Assembly: GCF_947497275.1 (NCBI RefSeq) | Contig: NZ_CANMFS010000004.1 | Location: 124,001 to 188,000, forward strand | DNA from: an uncultured Sulfitobacter sp. | GTDB taxonomy: Bacteria; Pseudomonadota; Alphaproteobacteria; Rhodobacterales; Rhodobacteraceae | Length of the DNA stretch: 64,000 nucleotides | Direction: 5' to 3' | Shown: piece after piece, positions 1 to 7,979 of the stretch | How the letters are laid out: every line of letters begins with the position of its first letter | How positions within the stretch are numbered: position 1 is the first letter of the stretch | Translations under genes and position numbers: made by a program | Notes under the pieces: model-generated | Databases searched by the model: none | What the model saw: the letters and a program-made list of their open reading frames with translations, nothing else | What the model was told of the DNA's origin: nothing

Positions 1-116
1 ACCAAGAGGCACGGTCGCCACAGGACAGGCAATAACACACGTCTGTTATCCGATAGCGGATGGCGTATCGTGTCGGAGATATTGAATATCCCCGCGCAAA
101 GCCGCATCAAGGTGAC

Positions 117-407
117 ATGAAACAGATGATCCTCACGCTCGGCCTTGTCGCGTTTACCGGTCTTTCCGGTCCGGCCCATGCCGCCGACTGCTTTGCCGAC
201 TACAAGGCGAAACAGGACAATCCGCTTCGGCTGCATTACGGTGTGGCCGAGGTGCGCGGTCCCTGTTCGCCCCAGGCCGCGCGCGCCGAACTGACGCAGC
301 GGTTGGGCGCCAAAGGATGGACGCTCTTGACGATTGTATCGGTCTTCGGGCCGGAGGGACTTGCGCAAAGGAGAGACAGTGCCGGATCAAACTTCCTCCG
401 CTTCTGA
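117..407 (+). CDS. small secreted hypothetical protein
   Basis: A 96-residue protein of unknown function. I chose the ATG at 117 over an in-frame ATG at 60 because it begins directly with a signal peptide: a short basic start (MKQM), a hydrophobic core and an A-H-A-A type cleavage site near residue 22. The mature part holds two cysteines (in DCF and GPC) that could form a disulfide in the periplasm, and ends in a conserved-looking WTLLTIVSVFGPEG stretch. Its last 29 nt overlap the start of the next gene, whose ribosome site lies inside it, so the two are probably co-translated. No catalytic motif is visible. Confidence 0.6.
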   Translation: MKQMILTLGLVAFTGLSGPAHAADCFADYKAKQDNPLRLHYGVAEVRGPCSPQAARAELTQRLGAKGWTLLTIVSVFGPEGLAQRRDSAGSNFLRF

Positions 408-1083
408 TATGCGCCGCAGCGGTGGCCGGTTTGTCACCATCGGCATCGGTGCTGTGATCGCCCTGTTTCTGGCAGGTGCGGCCGTGATGTTCTGGGCCCT
501 GCCCGACGCCAACGCGTTCAACGCACAGGTCGAACGCATCTTTATAGAGAACGACGACCTGACCTCGGCCTCGGAAATCAAGCTGCTGGAAATTCTCGCC
601 CAGTCGGGTACTGCGTTTTCCGACACGCTTGCAAACTACCGTGTCCTTATTGGCGTGCTGCTGGTCTTTGCCGCCGCGATGCTGGTGGCCGCAGTCGTGT
701 TTCTGATCATGCTCATCATGTTCAACCGTCGCATGGCCCAGATCGAGCGGACGGGCATTCAGGTGTCCTCGCTGCTGATCAGCCGCGAAGAGAACAAGGT
801 CTATCTCAACAACCTGGGTTTCAAACTGACCGATGCCGCGATGGAGACGCTGGCCGTTCTGGCAGAGGCGCGGATGGACAATGACATCCTGACCGGTTCC
901 GAGATTGAGGGCGTTATATCGGGACGTAACGCCGCCGACTGTGACGAAGCCGCGGGGGCGACGCGGATCAAACGACTGCGCGATACGCTGGGCAACCAGA
1001 TGGTCAGCGAGCTTCTGGTCAAGAATATCGCGCGGCGGGGCTATATGCTGGCTATCGACAAGGACGTGATCAAGGTGCTGTAG
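379..1083 (+). CDS. membrane protein with C-terminal winged-helix-like domain
   Basis: A 234-residue protein read from GTG at 379, preceded by AAAGGAGA at 367-374; an in-frame ATG at 334 has no such site. Two membrane segments are clear, about residues 18-41 and 88-115, enclosing an approximately 45-residue extracytoplasmic loop. The cytoplasmic tail (about 146-226) resembles the OmpR/PhoB DNA-binding domain: a helix starting KLTDAAMETLAVLAEA, a second starting ILTGSEIEGVI, then a recognition-helix-like RIKRLRDTLGNQ and a hairpin ending NIARRGYMLAID, where the family usually has RGRGYRL. This suggests a membrane-bound regulator, but with membrane segments at the opposite end from ToxR/CadC. 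The DNA-binding role is inferred; a signalling adaptor is also possible. Confidence 0.65.
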   Translation: MPDQTSSASDMRRSGGRFVTIGIGAVIALFLAGAAVMFWALPDANAFNAQVERIFIENDDLTSASEIKLLEILAQSGTAFSDTLANYRVLIGVLLVFAAAMLVAAVVFLIMLIMFNRRMAQIERTGIQVSSLLISREENKVYLNNLGFKLTDAAMETLAVLAEARMDNDILTGSEIEGVISGRNAADCDEAAGATRIKRLRDTLGNQMVSELLVKNIARRGYMLAIDKDVIKVL

Positions 1084-1151
1084 GCAACCTCTGGTCAACG
1101 CCCGCGATCCGGCGCTAGGGTGCGGCAAACCCGATGCAAAGGAAGATGCCC

Positions 1152-1928
1152 ATGCCCGCTCCCGAAAACGAGCTCAAAACGGCACTCGCCGCCGGCGAGA
1201 TCCAGTTCGGGTGCTGGCTTGGTCTTGCGAACGCTTTCTCGGCCGAGATGATGGGTCAAGCCGGTTTTGACTGGGTGGTCGTCGATGGCGAGCACGGGCC
1301 GAACGATCTGCGCTCCATCCTCGCGCAGTTGCAGGCGCTTGCGTCGACAGGCGCGCATCCGGTCGTGCGGTTGCCGGTGGGCGAAACCTACATGCTCAAG
1401 CAGATGCTCGACATCGGCGCGCAGACCGTCCTTGTGCCGATGGTCGAGAGCGCCGCCCAAGCGCGCCAACTGGTGCGCGACGTGACCTATCCGCCGCACG
1501 GCAATCGCGGCGTCGGCTACTCGATGACCCGCGCTGCGCGGTTTTCGGGCATTGAGGATTACGGCACGACGGCGGACGCCCAGATCTGTCTGCTGGTACA
1601 GGTGGAAAACCGAAAAGGGCTGGCCGCGCTTGACGAAATCCTGACCATCGAAGGGATTGACGGAGTGTTCATCGGACCCGCCGATCTGGCCGCCGACATG
1701 GGTCATATGGGCGATATCGCACACCCGGACGTGCAGACCGCGATCATGGACGTGCTCGCGCGGATCAGGACCGCAGGCAAGGCACCCGGCATCCTGTCGA
1801 CCCGTGACGAGATGACGATTGATGCGATCAACGCGGGCGCGCTTTTCGTGGCCGTGGGTGCCGATGTCGTGCTGTTGGGCCAGGCCGCGCGCGCGCTGGC
1901 AGCCAAATGGCAGGCCACCAAAGCATGA
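1152..1928 (+). CDS. HpcH/HpaI family aldolase
   Basis: A 258-residue class II pyruvate-type aldolase of the HpcH/HpaI TIM-barrel family, which cleaves 2-keto-4-hydroxy diacids to pyruvate and an aldehyde using a divalent metal. Visible family residues are the base His48 in GEHGP, Arg73 in VVRLP, and the metal ligands Glu152 (QVEN) and Asp178 (GPADLA). ATGs also occur at 1134 and 1146, but the AAGGAAG box at 1139-1145 sits best for 1152. The stop overlaps the start of the following transporter by 4 nt, so the transporter probably imports the substrate or a precursor. The exact substrate cannot be read from sequence. Confidence 0.85.
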   Translation: MPAPENELKTALAAGEIQFGCWLGLANAFSAEMMGQAGFDWVVVDGEHGPNDLRSILAQLQALASTGAHPVVRLPVGETYMLKQMLDIGAQTVLVPMVESAAQARQLVRDVTYPPHGNRGVGYSMTRAARFSGIEDYGTTADAQICLLVQVENRKGLAALDEILTIEGIDGVFIGPADLAADMGHMGDIAHPDVQTAIMDVLARIRTAGKAPGILSTRDEMTIDAINAGALFVAVGADVVLLGQAARALAAKWQATKA

Positions 1929-3109
1929 ACAGAGGTATCGCCCTGCTGGCCTTCGCCTATGTGCTCAGCCAGTTCTTTCGTGCGTTCCTTGCCGTTCTCA
2001 GCCCGTTTCTGAAGGCAGACATTGGCGCCGGCCCGGAAAACCTCGCGTTTGCGTCGGGTCTTTGGTTCATCACCTTCGCTGCGATGCAGCCGGCCATAGG
2101 CTGGGGGCTGGACACGCATGGCCCGCGCAGAACGGCTGCGATCCTGCTGCTGATCGGTGGCGGCGGCGGCGCTGCTCTATTCGCGCTGGCGACGACGCCC
2201 GCGCATGTCGGCCTTGCGATGGCCCTGATCGGGGTGGGATGTGCACCGGTCCTGATGGCTTCGTACTATATCTTCGCGCTGGAATACGCGCCCGCACGTT
2301 TTGCCGCACTTGCCGCGCTGATGGTGGTGGTTGGCACACTGGGCAATCTCGTTGCGTCCTACCCGATGACGCTTGCCGCCGAGACAATCGGTTGGCGGGC
2401 CTCGCTCGGTGCGCTCAGTGCCATGTCGACGCTGACGGCCATCGGCATCTGGATATGGGTCCGCGATCCGCTCAAGGAGCCGACCGCACAAAGGGGCAGC
2501 TTTGGCGAGGTGCTGCGGATCCGCGCGCTGTGGTTCATCTTTCCGCTGATGCTGGTGAGCTATGCGCAGGTGGGCGCGCTGCGCGGTCTGTGGATTGGCC
2601 CCTATCTGACGGAAGTCTTCCGCGCCGATCCACGGGTCATCGGGCAGGCCACATTGGCAATGGGCATCGCAATGGTGCTCGGCCCTCTGGCCTATGGCCC
2701 GCTCGATCGGGTGTTCGGTACCCGTAAATGGATCATATTCATCGGCAGCGCGCTGATGCTTGTATCTACCGTCGCACTGATCGTGCTGGTCGAAAGCAGT
2801 GTGCTGAACGTGGTGCTGCTGATGTGTTCAATCGGTTTCTTCGGCTCGACCTATCCCGCGATCATGTCGCACGGGCGCAGCTTTTTGCCTGCGCATCTTG
2901 TCGGGCGGGGCGTTACCATGTTGAACCTGTGCAGCATCGGCGGCGTTGGCATCGCCCAGTTTGCCACCGGTCGCATCCACGCAGAGTTGACACCTGCCTC
3001 GGTGATATCCCTCCCCTACACCATGATCCTGCTGTTTTTCGCCGTTTTGCTGACTGTCGGACTGATGATCTACCTGTTCTCGACCGATACCAGACCCGAC
3101 AGGGCGTAA
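1925..3109 (+). CDS. MFS transporter
   Basis: A 394-residue major facilitator superfamily permease with about 12 hydrophobic segments in the inner membrane. It begins at the ATG at 1925, which overlaps the aldolase stop (ATGA). The loop after helix 2 carries GWGLDTHGPRR, a version of the MFS motif A, and the mid-protein loop is short and charged. The coupling to the HpaI-type aldolase suggests uptake of an aromatic-derived or sugar-acid substrate, but that is inference from position only. A 69-nt gap separates it from asd, with an inverted repeat in between. Confidence 0.85.
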   Translation: MNRGIALLAFAYVLSQFFRAFLAVLSPFLKADIGAGPENLAFASGLWFITFAAMQPAIGWGLDTHGPRRTAAILLLIGGGGGAALFALATTPAHVGLAMALIGVGCAPVLMASYYIFALEYAPARFAALAALMVVVGTLGNLVASYPMTLAAETIGWRASLGALSAMSTLTAIGIWIWVRDPLKEPTAQRGSFGEVLRIRALWFIFPLMLVSYAQVGALRGLWIGPYLTEVFRADPRVIGQATLAMGIAMVLGPLAYGPLDRVFGTRKWIIFIGSALMLVSTVALIVLVESSVLNVVLLMCSIGFFGSTYPAIMSHGRSFLPAHLVGRGVTMLNLCSIGGVGIAQFATGRIHAELTPASVISLPYTMILLFFAVLLTVGLMIYLFSTDTRPDRA

Positions 3110-3125
3110 CCTCTTTCCTTGTCGG

Positions 3126-3148
3126 GCGCGGGCGTATAAGACCCGCGC
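3126..3148 (+). promoter_or_regulatory. inverted repeat enclosing a TATAAG box upstream of asd
   Basis: A perfect 7-bp inverted repeat, GCGCGGG at 3126-3132 and CCCGCGC at 3142-3148, encloses CGTATAAGA. TATAAG at 3135-3140 is a reasonable -10 element about 40 nt before the asd start. The repeat could be an operator over the asd promoter, or a hairpin at the end of the transporter transcript; it lacks the T-run of an intrinsic terminator. I see no strong -35 box at 17 nt. Confidence 0.35.
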
Positions 3149-3178
3149 ACCATCAAACGCATATATTGGAGAAAACAG

Positions 3179-4201
3179 ATGGGTTATCGCGTCGTGATCG
3201 CGGGTGCCACAGGTAATGTGGGCCGTGAAATGCTGAACATTCTGGCCGAACGCCAGTTTCCCGTGGATGAAATCGTGGTCCTTGCCTCGCGCAAGTCCCT
3301 CGGCACGGAAGTCAGCTTTGGCGACAAGACGCTGAAGACGAAGGATCTGGATACGTTCGATTTCACCGGATGGGACATGGCTTTGTTTGCCGTCGGGTCC
3401 GAAGCGACGAAGAAATACGCGCCGAAAGCCGCAAAAGCAGGTTGTGTCGTAATCGATAACTCGTCGCTTTACCGCTATGATTCCGATATTCCGCTGATCG
3501 TGCCTGAGGTCAATCCGCAGGCCATCCACGATTACGCCAAGCGCAATATCATCGCCAACCCCAACTGTTCCACCGCACAGATGGTTGTCGCGCTCAAGCC
3601 GCTGCACGACCGCGCCACGATCAAACGCGTCGTGGTAAGCACCTATCAATCCGTGTCCGGCGCGGGCAAGGAAGGTGCGGACGAGCTGTGGGATCAGACC
3701 AAATCGATCTACAATCCTGTCACCGACGTGCCGCCGAACAAGTTCCAGAAGCAGATCGCGTTCAACGTGATTCCGCAGATCGACGTGTTCATGGATTCGG
3801 GTGACACCAAGGAAGAGTGGAAGATGATGGTAGAGACGAAGAAAATCGTCGATCCCAAGATCAAGGTTACAGCGACCTGCGTGCGCGTGCCGGTCTTTGT
3901 CGGACACTCCGAATCGATCAATATCGAATTCGAGGATCATCTCGATGAGAACGAGGCCCGCGACATCCTGCGCGAGGCGCCCGGCGTGATGGTGATCGAC
4001 AAGCGCGAGGAGGGCGGCTACGTCACGCCGATCGAATGTGTCGGCGATTTCGCGACCTTCATCAGCCGCATCCGGCAGGACAGCACCATCGACAACGGTC
4101 TGAACCTGTGGTGCGTTTCGGACAACCTGCGCAAGGGGGCGGCGCTGAACGCGGTTCAGATCGCCGAGCTTCTTGGCCGCGAAGTTCTGAAAAAAGGCTG
4201 A
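3179..4201 (+). CDS. asd: aspartate-semialdehyde dehydrogenase
   Basis: A 340-residue enzyme that reduces beta-aspartyl phosphate to aspartate semialdehyde with NADPH, the branch point to lysine/diaminopimelate, threonine and methionine. The N-terminal nucleotide-binding loop is GATGNVG (residues 9-15). The catalytic Cys130 lies in NPNCST, and the substrate/active-site Arg236 and His243 lie in CVRVPVF and GHSES. Length and motifs fit the full family. It stands alone between an upstream inverted repeat and a strong terminator, so it is probably monocistronic. Confidence 0.97.
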   Translation: MGYRVVIAGATGNVGREMLNILAERQFPVDEIVVLASRKSLGTEVSFGDKTLKTKDLDTFDFTGWDMALFAVGSEATKKYAPKAAKAGCVVIDNSSLYRYDSDIPLIVPEVNPQAIHDYAKRNIIANPNCSTAQMVVALKPLHDRATIKRVVVSTYQSVSGAGKEGADELWDQTKSIYNPVTDVPPNKFQKQIAFNVIPQIDVFMDSGDTKEEWKMMVETKKIVDPKIKVTATCVRVPVFVGHSESINIEFEDHLDENEARDILREAPGVMVIDKREEGGYVTPIECVGDFATFISRIRQDSTIDNGLNLWCVSDNLRKGAALNAVQIAELLGREVLKKG

Positions 4202-4225
4202 TTTCCGCGCAGGGCGGACGGCAAG

Positions 4226-4253
4226 AAGGGGTGCACAGGCGGCACCCCTTTTT
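4226..4253 (+). terminator. intrinsic terminator after asd
   Basis: A 9-bp perfect stem, AAGGGGTGC at 4226-4234 and GCACCCCTT at 4242-4250, with a 7-nt loop and followed by TTTC, begins 24 nt after the asd stop codon. This is a textbook Rho-independent terminator and isolates asd from the gene at 4304. Confidence 0.9.
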
Positions 4254-4278
4254 CTTTATCTCCGGCCAAGGCATGTTG

Positions 4279-4297
4279 GTATCCGGAATAAGGATAC
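4279..4297 (+). promoter_or_regulatory. short hairpin over the ribosome site of the MuiA-like gene
   Basis: GTATCC at 4279-4284 pairs with GGATAC at 4292-4297 around a 7-nt loop. The right arm includes part of the AAGGAT ribosome-binding sequence for the ATG at 4304. It could partly hide the ribosome site. A 6-bp stem is weak evidence. Confidence 0.2.
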
Positions 4298-4303
4298 TGT
4301 CCC

Positions 4304-5911
4304 ATGCGTTTTCTCCCCGTTTTTCTTTGCGCCTTCCCTCTGTCGGCTTTGGCTGAGACCTACACACTCCAATCCGCGCCGACGTCTGTCGTTGTCTATC
4401 CGTCCGTTGCCATGGTGACGCGCGAAGTCAGTTTCGACGTTTCCGCAGGCACGCATGAAGTGATGCTGCCCGATCTACCGCGCCATCTGGGCATCGGTGA
4501 TCTGCGCATTCAGGTCGACGGCGCGCTCTTGGAGGCCACGCGCCTGCGCACCGACGCGGTTCCTCCGCAACCCAACAGCGACAGCGCGGCGGTCAGTGCC
4601 GCCAAGTCGCGTGTCGAGGATGCCGAACGGAACCTGCGCGATCTCGATGATCGCATTGAGGACGCACGGCTTGCCGCCGACGCCGCAGATGCACGCGCGG
4701 TCTTTCTGTCGGGGGTCTGGTCCAGCGAGACGCTGCCGTCCGACCCATCCGCCTTGGCCAGCGTGGCCGGGATGATCGAAACGCAGACGCTCGCGGCCCG
4801 GCGCACGCAGGTGGCAGCACAGCGCGACGCGCGCGAAATCGGCGAACGCCGCCCCGATCTGGAAGAGGCATTGGCAGATGCCAAAGCGGCATTGTCCGCG
4901 CTGATGCCACGCAGCACGCCGGGGTCGCTGCTTGCGCTGTCGTTGCAAGCGGATCAGACCGGAACGGTGGTTGCGCGGGTCCGGTATCCGGTTCAGGCAA
5001 GCTGGGAACCAACTTACGATCTTGTGCTGGCGCAGGGCGATGCACCGACACTCGATGTCAGACGTGCCGCAACGGTCAGCCAATCCTCAAGCGAATCGTG
5101 GGAGGCCGTCGAAATAACGCTCTCGACATTGCAACCCGTGGGGCAGATCGCCCCGTCCGAACTGTATCCCCCGCTGCTCCGGTACACGGATCCCGTACCC
5201 GTGAAGTCGCGCGGGGTGCGCACCGAGGCCGAAATGACCGCCGCGCCCGAACCGATGATGGCGGATTCAAGGTTTGCCCGACCGCGCTTTGACGGGCCAG
5301 GAGTGAGCTATGACATCGGAACGCCGGTCAGCATCGCAGCCGGAGCCGAAGGCGTACATGTCGCGCTTGACGCTCTGACGTTCGACGCGCGCACCTTCGC
5401 CCACGCGGTTCCCGCGCAAGACACAACAGCGTTTTTGATGGCCGAAGCGATCAACACGACACAGGAACCGCTGCTGGAGTCGGATACCGCCCAGATCTTC
5501 GTCGACGGCACGCTCGTCGGTCGCAGCCGCTTTGCAGCGGTGCCGGCCGGAGGCGAGATTCGGCAAGCATTCGGGCCGATCGAGGACATTCGCCTTACAC
5601 GCGCCGTGCTGGACCGCAGCGAAGGCGACCGCGGCATCATCAGCCGAAGCAATGCGCAGACTCAGGAGGTGCGGCTCGACATCGAGAACCTCGGGCAAAA
5701 GTCGTGGTCGGTCGAGCTGCTGGAGGCGGTCCCGTATACCGAACAGGATGATCTGACGATCCAGTGGAGCGCACAACCGGCCCCGGATGAGGTGAATGTC
5801 GATGACACACGCGGTCTTGTGCAGTGGAGTTTTGATCTGGCGCCACAGACGACGCGCAATATCCTCATTGAACAGGACATCCGCTGGCCAGAAGGAAAGA
5901 TCCTGCGCTAG
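4304..5911 (+). CDS. MuiA-like DUF4139 domain protein
   Basis: A 535-residue exported protein of the mucoidy-inhibitor MuiA family (DUF4140 N-terminal and DUF4139 C-terminal regions). It starts with a signal peptide ending near ALAET (residue 18). Residues about 95-135 are rich in Ala, Asp, Glu and Arg and likely form the family's coiled coil. After that come beta-rich regions, including a stretch near residue 230 (SWEPTYDLVLAQ) typical of DUF4139. The biochemical role of the family is unknown. It ends in a 4-nt stop/stop overlap (CTAG, 5908-5911) with the convergent gene. It lies downstream of the asd terminator, so it needs its own promoter. Confidence 0.85.
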   Translation: MRFLPVFLCAFPLSALAETYTLQSAPTSVVVYPSVAMVTREVSFDVSAGTHEVMLPDLPRHLGIGDLRIQVDGALLEATRLRTDAVPPQPNSDSAAVSAAKSRVEDAERNLRDLDDRIEDARLAADAADARAVFLSGVWSSETLPSDPSALASVAGMIETQTLAARRTQVAAQRDAREIGERRPDLEEALADAKAALSALMPRSTPGSLLALSLQADQTGTVVARVRYPVQASWEPTYDLVLAQGDAPTLDVRRAATVSQSSSESWEAVEITLSTLQPVGQIAPSELYPPLLRYTDPVPVKSRGVRTEAEMTAAPEPMMADSRFARPRFDGPGVSYDIGTPVSIAAGAEGVHVALDALTFDARTFAHAVPAQDTTAFLMAEAINTTQEPLLESDTAQIFVDGTLVGRSRFAAVPAGGEIRQAFGPIEDIRLTRAVLDRSEGDRGIISRSNAQTQEVRLDIENLGQKSWSVELLEAVPYTEQDDLTIQWSAQPAPDEVNVDDTRGLVQWSFDLAPQTTRNILIEQDIRWPEGKILR

Positions 5912-6654
5912 AGATCGGGCGCGGTGCCCTGTTGCGTTTGCGCATCCTGTCCATCTGATCTCGTAGCCAGGTGGTGTGACATATCCTGCGGATGTCCCGG
6001 CATCGCAGCGCCGAATCGCTTGGTCAGTGTCTGATACCGGGCCCCGACAGAGGCGCTGTTGCACATGTGTCGCCCTGTGGCGCTGTTATAGATGCCAAGA
6101 CCGGCACCCAATGCCCGAAGCTCCATACCCTCTTGCGCCAGCCTGGCTTGAAGATCGGACCAGTTTTGCGCCTGCGCCATATGCTCAGCGATCCGTCCGG
6201 TCCGGACTGGATCGAGCCGTCCGGCAGGCATGGTACCGGTCGCGGTTGTCTCGCTGACGGATCCGGGCGGGGTGCTTTGAAACCGCGCCGTCAGCGCCAT
6301 GTCGTTCACACCGATGTCGGAAATCCTGCAAACCCGTGTTCCGCAGCTACTTTTGTATATCACCAGCCCATCGTTCGACCGGCGCAGTTCATAGCCGTGC
6401 ATCCGCAGTCGTGCGGCGAGGTCCGTCCAGTCGGAGGCCTTGGCAAAGTCGCGCGAGAGCAGCGCCCGCAACGCTATCAAAAGGCGGTCATCCGTCGGTG
6501 CGGCAGCGCCACCTGCCTGCAATTGCCGTTCGACTTCCCGCTTGAGCAATTGACGGACCATATGACCGATCGTGACGTCCCGCGCGGTAGCAACACGTTG
6601 CGCACCGGACAAAAGCTGCCGTGGTAATCTGAGTGTGACCGATTCCATATCCAT
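5908..6654 (-). CDS. ribbon-helix-helix protein with two tandem ~53-residue modules
   Basis: A 248-residue protein of unknown function. Residues about 3-42 look like a ribbon-helix-helix DNA-binding domain: a beta strand (SVTLRLP), then two helices, the second being TIGHMVRQLLKREVE. Two copies of one module follow, residues about 74-126 and 163-215. They align without gaps with about 22 of 53 identities; shared positions include the W in DW/NW, DLxARL, G-x-EL-R, GLxIY and the LTxRF end. The module recalls small repeats in some conjugative relaxases, a weak resemblance. No signal peptide or membrane segment is visible. It stands alone, convergent with the MuiA-like gene. Confidence 0.65.
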   Translation of the reverse strand: MDMESVTLRLPRQLLSGAQRVATARDVTIGHMVRQLLKREVERQLQAGGAAAPTDDRLLIALRALLSRDFAKASDWTDLAARLRMHGYELRRSNDGLVIYKSSCGTRVCRISDIGVNDMALTARFQSTPPGSVSETTATGTMPAGRLDPVRTGRIAEHMAQAQNWSDLQARLAQEGMELRALGAGLGIYNSATGRHMCNSASVGARYQTLTKRFGAAMPGHPQDMSHHLATRSDGQDAQTQQGTAPDL

Positions 6655-6722
6655 GACACAAGCTTGTGCCCGGCATGGTTAACGTGTGGTTAAAGCCTCT
6701 TGGAGCTCCGCACGATACGGGC

Positions 6723-7373
6723 CTACACAGGCTTGAATGCAGCATCCGCCGGATTGTAATATTCCAGCCCGCCCTCACCGATATCTGTCCACATGCCGTG
6801 CAGCGTCAGTTCCCCCGAATTCACTTTCTCCGCCAGCCATGGGAATGTCATCAGGTTCTCGAGCGACATCATCACCGATTGTTTTTCAAGTTGCCGCACC
6901 TGCTCGGACTCGTCTGCAAGATCCTTGACCAGATCATATTTGGGCCTCAGAATATCCATCCAGCGCCCGACAAAGCTGTCTTTTGCTTCAAGCTCGGGCG
7001 CGTCGCCCCTGCACATGCTCAGACACCCCTGAACACCGCCACATTGCGAATGGCCCAACACGATAAGGTGCGCGACCTTAAGTACCTGGACCGCGTATTC
7101 GACCGCCGCCGACGTACCGTGATGCGCACCATCGGGGGTAAAGGACGGCACCAGATTGGCGATGTTGCGGTGAATGAAAAACTCGCCCTGATCCGCCCCG
7201 AAAATCGAGGTAACGTGTACCCGGCTGTCACAGCACGAAATCACCATCGCGCGTGGATGCTGGCCATCCGTCGCCAGCTTGCGATACCACGCGCGGTTCT
7301 CGGCATAGCTGGTTGCCTTCCAGCCGTGGTAACGCTGGACGAGATAATTCGGAAGGGGTTTTGCCTGATCCAT
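6723..7373 (-). CDS. beta-class carbonic anhydrase
   Basis: A 216-residue cytosolic enzyme interconverting CO2 and bicarbonate. The zinc ligands Cys48, His108 and Cys111 lie in CDSR and HSQCGG, and the Asp49/Arg51 dyad is intact. I start it at the ATG at 7373, preceded by AGGAGA; the frame stays open to 7562, but the upstream part looks non-coding and overlaps the divergent gene. Bicarbonate supply for acetyl-CoA carboxylase or anaplerosis is the usual role in heterotrophs. It appears to be a single-gene unit. Confidence 0.95.
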   Translation of the reverse strand: MDQAKPLPNYLVQRYHGWKATSYAENRAWYRKLATDGQHPRAMVISCCDSRVHVTSIFGADQGEFFIHRNIANLVPSFTPDGAHHGTSAAVEYAVQVLKVAHLIVLGHSQCGGVQGCLSMCRGDAPELEAKDSFVGRWMDILRPKYDLVKDLADESEQVRQLEKQSVMMSLENLMTFPWLAEKVNSGELTLHGMWTDIGEGGLEYYNPADAAFKPV

Positions 7374-7521
7374 GGCGGGCGGTTCTCCTGCAATGACGTT
7401 CGGCGTGCAGTATACCAGATTCAACGCGAATTCGAGTGAAAACGCCCGAAGGCAGCAACCATTTTGCAACGAAGCGGCCCCATAACGACCCCAGCCGTGG
7501 GGGCAAAACAAGGGGTGTGCA

Positions 7522-7902
7522 ATGAACGTCGTGGTACAAATACGACCATCCGAGAAGATCACGCTGGATGAAGAGCGTCTGGATGGGCTTTATCAGCAGC
7601 TTGGCGAGGCAGGCGCCGAAAGCGTCGTCAGCAGGGCGATGGAAGAGTTGGCGGTGCGGCTTTCACAGTGCAGCATGCTTTGGCAGCGTGGGCATGCCGA
7701 GCATCTGCGCAAGAACGCCCGATCGCTGATCGCCATCGCGGACCAGATTGGCATGAGCCACCTTGCACTGGTGGCGCGGGACGTTACCGCCTGCATCGAT
7801 CTCGATGATGAAATCGCCGTGGCGGCGACCCTGTCGCGCATGTTGCGCATCGGAGAAAGGTCACTGACAGCGATCTGGTCCTTTCAGGACATAGGCCCCT
7901 GA
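7522..7902 (+). CDS. small helical protein, possibly Hpt-like
   Basis: A 126-residue, largely alpha-helical cytosolic protein. It begins at the ATG at 7522 with AAGGGG upstream. The region GHAEHLRKNARSLIAIADQ (residues 57-75), followed by IGMSHLALVARDV, is laid out like a histidine phosphotransfer (Hpt) four-helix bundle. However, the canonical H-x-L-K-G is not present: His61 is followed directly by Leu-Arg. A phosphorelay role is therefore only a suggestion. It lies between carbonic anhydrase (divergent) and the aminopeptidase, 77 nt before the latter. Confidence 0.6.
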   Translation: MNVVVQIRPSEKITLDEERLDGLYQQLGEAGAESVVSRAMEELAVRLSQCSMLWQRGHAEHLRKNARSLIAIADQIGMSHLALVARDVTACIDLDDEIAVAATLSRMLRIGERSLTAIWSFQDIGP

Positions 7903-7979
7903 CAACGCACGCTTGCGGTGGCCACACGATTGGGTAGGTTGGCGGGCAACACCTGTCCGCTGAAAAGGATCCGCTTGCG

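Noticed and set aside
6655..6722. A terminator between the RHH gene and carbonic anhydrase
   Set aside because: No stem followed by a T-run is visible in the 68-nt gap on either strand.
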